Source: Pegoplata infirma (taxonomy: Eukaryota; Arthropoda; Insecta; Diptera; Anthomyiidae). Taken from it: a stretch of 64,000 nucleotides of DNA. The notes under the pieces are model-generated. The model saw only the letters and a list, made by a program, of their open reading frames with translations, did no database searches and was not told where the DNA came from. This document shows positions 56,318 to 64,000 of the stretch, in pieces; position 1 is the first letter of the stretch, and the number at the start of each line of letters is the position of its first letter. The stretch is from positions 93,950,736-94,014,735 of the forward strand of contig OY992537.1 of the NCBI GenBank assembly GCA_963921195.1, read 5' to 3'. Made by a program: the position numbers and the translations under genes.

Positions 56318-57912
56318 ACAAGTAAGAAAATTATAGTCAGTCAAGACCGACCATATAATACCCTACACCAGAGTTTCCCGGACCATGGGTCCCAAGTTCA
56401 AACATGGACTGATTAGATCTAGATTTTGTCAAATCTTTAATAAGTGTAAAAAAGCAATCACTAATCAAATTTGAGTGGAATAGGCTTCTTTTTGTTGACA
56501 ATAAATCGCTTCAACTGAATATCGGGCGAAATTTCCACATGGGACCTAAGTCCAAAATGGTCCGATGATAATTAGATTTGATAAGGTTATTAAAGTACGC
56601 GTTTAACATACACAAACAGAATTTTAATTAAATATTTTCTATTTTCATGAAAATTGAGAGATTTATGTGAAAATCGGGAAGGTGGTTTGTATGGGGGCTA
56701 CTAGAAGAACTGGTTCGATTTCTTTAAAATTCGGAATGGTCATTTGTGTGTATAAAACATTAATTCCTGCCAAATTTTGAAAAGATACCTATTAAAATGC
56801 GACTATTAGAGTCATTTGAGCCAAAACTAAAGAGGACCTTTGTATGGGGGCTAGGTCTAAATATGGACCGATTTTTTCCAATTTCAATAGGCTTCGTCCT
56901 TGGGCCAAAAGAGCCCAGCAAAACTTAGATTACCAAATAAGGTATAAAATAAGGTATATGATCTCTTATTTTATACATTGCAGCATTGATGATTTTAACA
57001 GGCGATGAGACTTAAAGTAATGCATCCACATTATCACAAAGAATACCAGTAAGGTATAAAATAAGTCATAAATTTATAACGTAGAATACGAGTAAGGTGT
57101 AAAATATATGATATTTTATAGGTTACGAGAAATGAAATAATATAGCATACCAGAAGATTATATATAAGGTGCTACGAGTAGTGAAAAAGTAATTTTGTAT
57201 TAAATTTACTCACGTGATTGTAAGTGAGTGTAAGTAGATAAAATATGCTCGTGAGTAAGTGTGTGCCATTAGAAAATTACGTGAGCCCATCTCTAGTTTA
57301 AACTTATGAATTTTTTATAAAATATTTATTTTTTATGTAATTGTAATGCATTATGCATCCAATTATAAATAATGCATTATTTCAAACTTTGAAATAATAC
57401 ATAATGTAACCAAATATAAGTCATCCATGATTTAATGTTTAGAAATAATAAATATGAAATACATTTTTCCAATAATCATGCATTACGTAACAAATTATTA
57501 GTAACGCATAATTTTTCACTTTAAAATAATGCGTTGTGGAACAAATGTTTGGTAAGACATCCTAAAATAATGCTACAAATAAGGTATATACATTACCTGG
57601 TAATGTGTTATATAATCACAACCCATTACCAAAGTTTTGCTGGGAGGCTTAAGTTTTAAATTTCAAGTCAATTGATCGAGAATTGCGACCTGTATCGTGT
57701 TTACACCGTTTACATGGACAGACAGACGGACGGACGGACGGACGGACGGACGGACGGACGGACGGACGGACGGACATCGCTAAATCGACTTAAAAAGTGA
57801 TTCTAAGTCGATCGGTATACTTAAAAGAGGGTCTAGGACCAATATTTCGGGTAGTTACAAACATCAGCACAAACTCATTATACCCTGTACCACAGTGTGG
57901 TGTAGGGTATAA
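56318..57912 (+). mobile_element. GTCY-type element B4 (mini-me-like) carrying F2
   Basis: It starts ACAAGTAAGAAAATTATAGT with the hairpin GTCAAGACCGACC. It has the longest RGAC run of the window (57718-57776, mostly GGAC), the core ACATCGCTAAATCGAC, and the end ATACCCTGTACCACAGTGTG. A 731-bp element is inserted at 56914. In E3 it lies between ...CATATAAA and TTATATTA. Confidence 0.88.
56914..57644. mobile_element. TIR element F2, 731 bp, inside B4
   Basis: The ends CCCAGCAAAACTTAG and AAAGTTTTGCTGGG match F1 in inverse orientation, with AG on both sides. It is highly similar to F1 along its length. It is inserted at a different point of the B element than F1. Confidence 0.87.
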
Positions 57913-58058
57913 TTATATTAAAATCACATTAAATTATATCAAATTTAATGCAACTTTATATGGTTTTATCGACTCATTTTTCGCATCAAATTCTATATGA
58001 ATATATATGATGTCTTAATATAATTAAATATAAACATATATAATCTTTTTTACTCGGG

Positions 58059-58243
58059 TTGACCCTCATATAATTTTATATAATTATATCAACCGTACAC
58101 CTTTTAATCCGAATTATGATTAAATTATATATAACTACATATGAATGCATTTAAAAAATTTATACACGCGATGTATAATCATATATGACTAATTATGTTT
58201 GTATCAAGTTATATATTGTTATATATGTTTATTATTACTTGGG
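58059..58243. mobile_element. Partial TA-rich element E4
   Basis: TTGACCCTCATATAATTTTA to ATGTTTATTATTACTTGGG matches the right end of E1 for about 190 bp. Its left part is missing or displaced by E3. Confidence 0.6.
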
Positions 58244-58930
58244 CAATCTTAAATTCAGGGGGTTGCTTATAACTTTTGAACCACTGACCGATTGAGCTGA
58301 AATTCAATACCAAACAGACCTGGGGAACGGCAAAGATACATGCTACGTTTCAGCTGTCTCATTATTGTCCTTAGAAAGTTACCGTGTTTTTTATCTCGTA
58401 AATTAGCGAAACCCCCTTGCCGAAATTTACTCTTTTGCTCATAACATTTGAACCACTGGACCGATTTGGCTGGATTGCAATACCAACCTGACCAACATAT
58501 ATGCCAAACTTCAGCAGCCCTTATAAAGTATTTTAAAAGTTAACGTGTTTTCAACGGAGAGACAGACAGACGGACGGACGGACGGACATCGCTAGATCGA
58601 CTTAAAATCGATCGAGGTTCATGAATATATATATATTTTATGGGGTCCTAGACCAATATTTCGATGTGTTACAAACGGATTGACAAACTTATATATACCC
58701 TCTATCACTAGAGTGGAGGGTATAAAACAATGCGAATAACTTTAACATACACTTTTCCAATATTAAAAAATTTGTCGGTCTTGAGGGCAAAACAAAAGTT
58801 GATTTTTTGTAGATTAGTGTAATTTTCGGAAATTATTTTGAAATTTTTTTAATGTTTACTTTTCGTCATTTCCAAAACTTTTCCAAATACTTTCCAAAAA
58901 AAAAATGCCATCCATTGATGCTTGAGGTTA

Positions 58931-59240
58931 CAAGGGAAGTTTCCCTAGTGTCACCCTCCTCTCTTTATGGATTAGGAAAAATAAAGGGATTCGTATTTTT
59001 TTAATGAAAGGTCTAAAAATACATTTAATTTGATGCCAAATTTGCCTAAGTTTGTTTTGATCAAGTAGGCGTTAATCGTTAAAAACTGAAAAAGGTCAAC
59101 TTACCCCTCTCCCCTACAAATTGACCCCCAAAAAATGAGTTTGAGCCACTAAAAAAGTACGGGTGTAATTAATTTTTGTTCTGAACAACATAATCAAATT
59201 TGATGAAGATTGGAGGGTGACACCAGGAAGACTTCCCTTG
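58931..59240. mobile_element. TIR element D2, 310 bp, TTA target
   Basis: The ends are CAAGGGAAGTTTCCCTAGTG and CAGGAAGACTTCCCTTG, with TTA on both sides. It is an internally shorter relative of D1 (600 bp). It keeps 'AATAAAGGGA', 'GTAGGCGTTAATCGT' and 'ACAACATAATCAAATTTGAT' from the same interior. Confidence 0.9.
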
Positions 59241-59835
59241 TTAGTACGAAGTTGAATATCTTAGCAGATCCAAATAGGGACTTGACTTCAAATGCATCTG
59301 GCAACACTTAAATTTTGTTTCAAATTGTAATTTACCGTTTTGGGCACCACCATGCGTCGAGTAGTTAAACTAAAAAAAATAGTAAAAGTTTTCGTATAGA
59401 TTTTAAGCTAAGACACAAACCAAATAAACGTACAAAAAAGTAAACACATACCTTTACACTAGCTACTTTTACCATTTAAAAGAGCTTTTAATAAACCATT
59501 ATTATTTTTTCTTTTTTTGGCAAGTAAACATTTTTTAATGGTCAAAACAATTTAATGAATTTATTTAAGAATTATGAGAGTGTTGACACTTTAAGATGCT
59601 TTTAGATACTAAATTTGTAATTTTCTGCTAAATCATTCTAACAAATAAAAATTGTTACAAAAAAATGTGTGAAATGCTTATAGAGACAATTAAAGAAAAT
59701 TAAATTATTTATGTTACACCCTACAAGCAACCTCAAGTGGTGTTTGGAGTGAATGCAGCTCATTGATACACTAACAAGGAAGTTATTCCTTAAACTTAAA
59801 CTCCAATTGTTCTGCCATGCACAATGTGCACAATA
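59241..59835. other. Unique-looking region, no called gene
   Basis: A 77-residue minus-strand ORF (59638-59871) has no recognisable features and runs into the next palindrome. Nothing else is supported. Confidence 0.4.
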
Positions 59836-61044
59836 GTGGAGCGATTTGAATTTAGCGGATTTCCAGAACATGTGTTTTTATCGACATTTTTGACTAATTT
59901 GTAGTTGTTAGCAACATTTTACTTAAATTAACCAACTTTTTTTGTTCAAATGGTTGTTTTGGACCATAGTAACACTGCTTTGAAATAATAGGCTTTTTGG
60001 ACAACGTTAACCCTTGCCGGCACGGGGTTAAAAAATTCCTCCAATGAAATTTTTGAAAATTCCTCACTCTAAAATCGTGTATGTGTTTAAATAATGAACA
60101 ATTTCAAATTTATACAAAGTTTTCTTGAAGGACATCTTTAACCCTTGTTAAACGAACGCCCAAAAAATGTCAAACAGCTGTTTTTTTTGCTCATAGTCAA
60201 ATGGACTTTTTTGACATATTAAATAATATGTTTTTACTTTAAGCTTTACACAGTAAAAACGACGAAAACGTAATGAAATTTCGGATGCCATTTATTTTAT
60301 TTAGTTTTAAGCATTTTCCGCTTAAGTGCGCTTACTTTAAAACGTTAATTTAAATACGATCGTTTAAATGCATTCCCCGCTTAAACGATTCGTCGTTGTT
60401 CCTGGGTTAAGCTAAGAGTGAAAAACTTATTTAGAATGTTAAAAAGTCCATTTTGACTATGATTATAAAATGAAAGATATGTACATCTGCGAGTGAATCG
60501 TTTGAGCGGTGAATGCATTTAAACGATCGCATTAAAATTAACGTTTTAAAGTAAGCGCACTTAAGCGGAAAGTGTTTAAAACTAAATAAAATAAAAAAAT
60601 GGCATCCGAAACTTCATTCGTTTTTACTGTGTAAAGCTAAAAGTGAAAAACATATTATTTAATATGTCAAAAAAGTCCATTTGACTATGAGCAAAAAAAC
60701 AGCTGTTTGAAATTTTTTGGGCGTTCGTTCAACAAGGGTTAAAGATGTCCTTTAAGAAAACTTTGTATAAATTTGTAATTGTTGATTATTTAAACACATA
60801 CACGATTTTAGAGTGAGGAATTTTCTAAAATTTCATTGGAGGAATTTTTTAATCCCGTGCCGGCAAGGGTTAACGTTGTCCAAAAAGCCTATTATTCCAA
60901 AGCAGAGTTACTATGGTCCAAAACAACCATTTGAACAAAAAAAGTTGGTTAATTTAAGTAAAATGTTGCTAACAACTACAAATTAGTCAAAAATGTCGAT
61001 AAAAACACATGTTCTGGAAATCCGCTAAATTCAAATCGCTCCAC
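59836..61044. mobile_element. Foldback element V, 1.2 kb, near-perfect palindrome
   Basis: Arms of about 595 bp, with the centre near 60440. Ends are GTGGAGCGATTTGAATTTAG and its inverse. TTAACCCTTGCCGGCACGGG near 60008 faces CCCGTGCCGGCAAGGGTTAA near 60854. Few mismatches are seen, so it is young or maintained by conversion. No target duplication was found. Confidence 0.85.
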
Positions 61045-61799
61045 ACACCAACTGGACGAAGGAATTTAACTAAGAATTTTTTTCTACAATCCCTGAGATG
61101 TATTCAATGATATCAAGTGGATAAACTAATATATTTAAAAATTTTGTTTCACTAAATTTTTAAAATAGTGAAAAAGTAGTTTTGAGCTCCATGTTAAAAA
61201 TGTGAGTTTTTTTTGGCCTCACGTTTGGGTGGGTTATCGATATCCGAAAAAAACAAACAAAATTTTTCTAAATATCTTTGAATTAATGCGATACAAAAAA
61301 AAATTTTTTTTTTAATACTTTTTTTTTTTAAATATTTAATTTTTTTTTTTAAATTATGTCCATTTTTTCAAAAACCGCAATTTTGACCCGCGATGCGAGA
61401 ACGGAAGCCATGGACCGATTTTGTTCATTTTGGTTTTAAATTGCTTGTGTTTACTTGTACCAACTTTTTTTCACTATTAATAGTTGATCTGAGCACTTTG
61501 TTGGAATACGACCCAGCCTAATGCACATTCATTTTAAAGAGGACTCAAATCTATGATTCATCTGATTTTTAAGGGATATTTTGGCGTTTAAATGACAGAA
61601 ATTGGAGGAGGAAAACGGAATTTTTTCGTTTTTGGAAAATTTCTTCCAAAGGAACTATGTGAGCATAAGGAACTATATGAGGAAATGTTTTTAAGGCCTA
61701 TCTAATGGTGTGTCTGACTTGGAGAAATTAGGCTTTGTTAAAATAGTTTTGGTCAAAAATTTGTAAATGTTGTGTTAAAGTACGTATATTAGAGTAACT
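61045..61799. repeat. Older repeat related to 16501-18730
   Basis: TTTCTTCCAAAGGAACTATG and GGAGAAATTAGGCTTTGTTA are shared with the copy near 16575 and 18550. It also contains AT-rich tracts (61280-61350). No gene. Confidence 0.4.
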
Positions 61800-63748
61800 C
61801 AAAAAAAAAAGTTCATGATGTACCCCCCTCAAAATTAACTTTTACATGTTTTATGAAGATTCCCAAAATATTTGGGCTCTAGCGATAATCTCCCGTGAGC
61901 TAAACCGCGTCAAAAAAGGGTCCAAAATGGTATTTTTCATGAATATAAAATTCAGTAAATTTTTTTTTTTTCCAATGAATGACCAAATATAATAGATATT
62001 TAGGAATTCTTTGATTCTGCATTAAAACATTTTAAAAATCTAACCACAGACTCGAGATAACGAGATGTTTATGTCAGTTTTTTGATGCTTTTCAATTCGA
62101 ATTTACTGAAAACTTAAATAACTTTGGTATTTTTTGTCCGATTTTCACTTCTAATACATCGTTAGAAAAGTGTTGACCACCGCTTGGGATTTTAGTCAAA
62201 AATTAACCCTTAACTGCACTGTCTTACTTTTTTATAACATTTACTTCGACATCATTAAAAACCCATTTTATAACCACAAAAATCGTATCTTTGTGTAGGA
62301 AACACGTTTAATTAATATATTTGGCCACAATTAATTTAACCCATGCATGATCAAAATATTTTGGCAAACATTTTTAAAAAAGTTTTTGCTGAAATTATTG
62401 AAAGCTAGTTGTAATACTTTAAAAAAAATAAAATAGAAAAGGTTTTTGTTTATCTAGACGTGCTTATTAATATCAAATAATTAATACGTGTAACACTTTC
62501 CCGGTGAAATTTTTTTTTCGGAATTTGTATGTGCAAATAAATTTTAGAAATAAAATATAAACCAATTTTCTCTTAATCACATATATTCATGCAAAAAACA
62601 CATCTAATAAATAGATCTTAAAATTTTAAATTTAACCCATTCATTACCAATTAAAAAAAAAATGTGGAAAAAATTTAAGTCCAGTTGTTATACTTAAAAA
62701 AAATAATATAATTGATATTTCAATTTATTGGATGCGTTTTTTGCACGAATATATGCGATTAAGACCAAATTTGTTTATATTTTATTTTTAAATTAATTTG
62801 CACATACAAATTTTGAAAAAAAAATTGACCGGGAATGTGGTACACGTAATAAATATTTGATATTAATAAGCACGTCTAGATAAACAAAAACCTTATTTAA
62901 TTATATTTTTTTAAAGTATTACAACTAGCTTCCAATAATTTCCGCAAAAACTTTTTTGAAAATGTTTGTTAAATTAATTGTGGCCAAATATAATAATAAA
63001 ACGTGTTTCCTGCACAAAGATATGCTTTTTGTGGTTATAAAATGGGTTTTTAATGATAATGATATCGAAGTAAATGTTATAAAAAGGTAAGACAGTGCAG
63101 TTAAGGGTTAATTTTTGACTAAAATAAACAAAACCTTATTTAATTATTTTTTTTAAAGTATTACAACTAGCTTTCAATAATTTCCGCTAAAACTTTTTTG
63201 AAAATGTTTGTTAAATTAATTGTGGACAAATATATTAATTAAACGTGTTTCCTGCACAAAGATATGCTTTTTGTGGTTATAAAACGGTTTTTAATTATGT
63301 CGAAGTACATGTTATAAAAAAGTTAGACAGTGCCGTTAAGGGTTAATTTTTGACTAAAATCCCAAGCGGTGGTCAACACCTTTCTAACGATGTATTATAA
63401 GTGAAAATCGGACAAAAAATACCAAAGTTATTTAAGTTTTCATTAAAATCGATTTGAAAAGCATCAAAAAACTGACGTAAACATCTCGTTATCTCGAGTC
63501 TGTGGTTAGATTTTTAAAATGTTTTAATGCAGAATCATAGAATTCCTAAATATCTATTATATTTGGTCATTCATTGGACAAAAAAAATTTACTGATTTTT
63601 TTATTCATGAAAAATACCATTTTTGGACCCTTTTTTGACGCGGTTTAGCTCACGGGAGATTATCGCTAGAGCCCAAATATTTTGGGAATCTTCATAAAAC
63701 ATGTCAAAGTTCATTTTGAGGGGGGTACAACTTTAACTTTTTTTTTGC
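61800..63748. mobile_element. Foldback element W, 1.95 kb, with a duplicated block
   Basis: The arms are inverted copies with the centre near 62670. For example, GCTCTAGCGATAATCTCCCG near 61876 faces CGGGAGATTATCGCTAGAGC near 63653, and AGCACGTCTAGATAAAC near 62870 faces the same near 62455. In the right half a block of about 244 bp is tandemly repeated (62881-63124 and 63125-63360), which makes the right half longer. No protein is encoded. Confidence 0.8.
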
Positions 63749-63792
63749 CCATATAAGGTGAGTCGGTCTAACGTATATACTTTAAAAGTATA

Positions 63793-64000
63793 CACAAATA
63801 GAAAAAACATTGTCAAATTACTAGGAAAAGTCTCGTAACCAAATTTTATCAATATTTGACAGTTTTCCTTGTTTTTTAACAAACAAATTTGGATCCAAAT
63901 TTACATATTTTTCGTAATTTTTCAATTTTTTTTTTTGTAATTTTACAAATTTCCAAGAAAATTTTACAAAAAAAAATCTAGTTAATTCACGAGAATTCCT
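63793..64000. mobile_element. CACTC-type TIR element S2, cut by the window end
   Basis: It begins CACAAATAGAAAAAAC after TA and follows the inverse of S1: CAGTTTTCCTTGTTTTTTAA, GATCCAAATTTACAT, TCTAGTTAATTCACGAG. The rest of the element is beyond the window. Confidence 0.75.

Larger units (their letters stand above)
55666..58058. mobile_element. TA-rich TIR element E3, carrying B4 and F2
   Basis: The ends are CCCGAGTAAAAAAGATTATA and TATAATCTTTTTTACTCGGG, an excellent inverted match. After removal of B4 (56318-57912) it is about 0.8 kb of TATATAATTATA-like sequence. The halves share GCATCAAATCATATA-type sequence. Confidence 0.75.
53750..58726 (+). mobile_element. GTCY-type element C3, split by a TA-rich cluster
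   Basis: The left end (53750-53856) has ACAAGTAGAAAAGTTAAATT and the hairpin TTTGACTTCGCCGAA. The body resumes at 58244 with CTTATAACTTTTGAACCACT, which repeats once (58436). The RGAC run is at 58558-58588, then the core CATCGCTAGATCG, and the stem-loop end TATATACCCTCTATCACTAG with GGAGGGTATAAAAC. The order matches C1. About 4.4 kb of TA-rich elements separates the two halves. Confidence 0.7.

Overview
The window looks like intergenic or intronic DNA of a higher fly (cyclorrhaphan dipteran, probably calyptrate). It is very AT-rich and contains no intact gene. The best taxonomic clue is more than ten elements carrying runs of GTCY/RGAC next to a short core (TCGATTTAGCGATGTCCG and relatives), which is the layout of the 'mini-me'/DINE-1-like short interspersed elements of Diptera. 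No rRNA, CRISPR, bacterial or viral gene is seen. The open reading frames that exist are by-products of repeats, apart from two decayed transposon protein remnants and one weak candidate terminal exon (47133-47170, minus strand).

Region by region. 1-7.4 kb: two long foldback (inverted-repeat) elements, the second (3241-5184) inside an older GTCY-type element, then a 185-bp tandem repeat split by a small TIR element (6199-6670) with a tRNA-like pol III module. 7.4-12.7 kb: a 4.3-kb hAT-like foldback element (7980-12266) with a perfect 8-bp target duplication and a decayed protein relic in its loop. It inserted 3 bp inside another small TIR element, and it was itself hit by a 655-bp hAT-type MITE. 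13-24.9 kb: a 0.94-kb palindrome, a TIR element full of GGCGATA motifs, another hAT MITE, a TA-duplicating CACTC element, and several GTCY elements.

24.9-47 kb: an old satellite of roughly 25-35-bp units (GGAAAAATCTGAGAATTTTT plus CTATA) broken into pieces by a stack of insertions. The largest is a 12.8-kb Foldback-like element (31328-44112) with 9-bp flanking repeats. Its arms are inverted arrays of a 177-bp satellite (4 copies left, 19 right). Further elements lie inside it, including a 2.4-kb TIR element carrying about 38 copies of a 35-bp two-hairpin satellite.

47-64 kb: a stretch with unique-looking sequence, further foldbacks (48.0, 50.9-52.0, 59.8-61.0 and 61.8-63.7 kb), a TA-rich cluster of elements ending in CCGAGTAAAAA nested in a GTCY element (53.8-58.7 kb), and a CACTC element cut by the window end.

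The elements do not form a pathway; they record an insertion history. About 45% of the window lies in inverted repeats that could each fold into a long hairpin. Coordinates of diverged elements are good to about 5-20 bp; those with target duplications are exact as far as read by eye.
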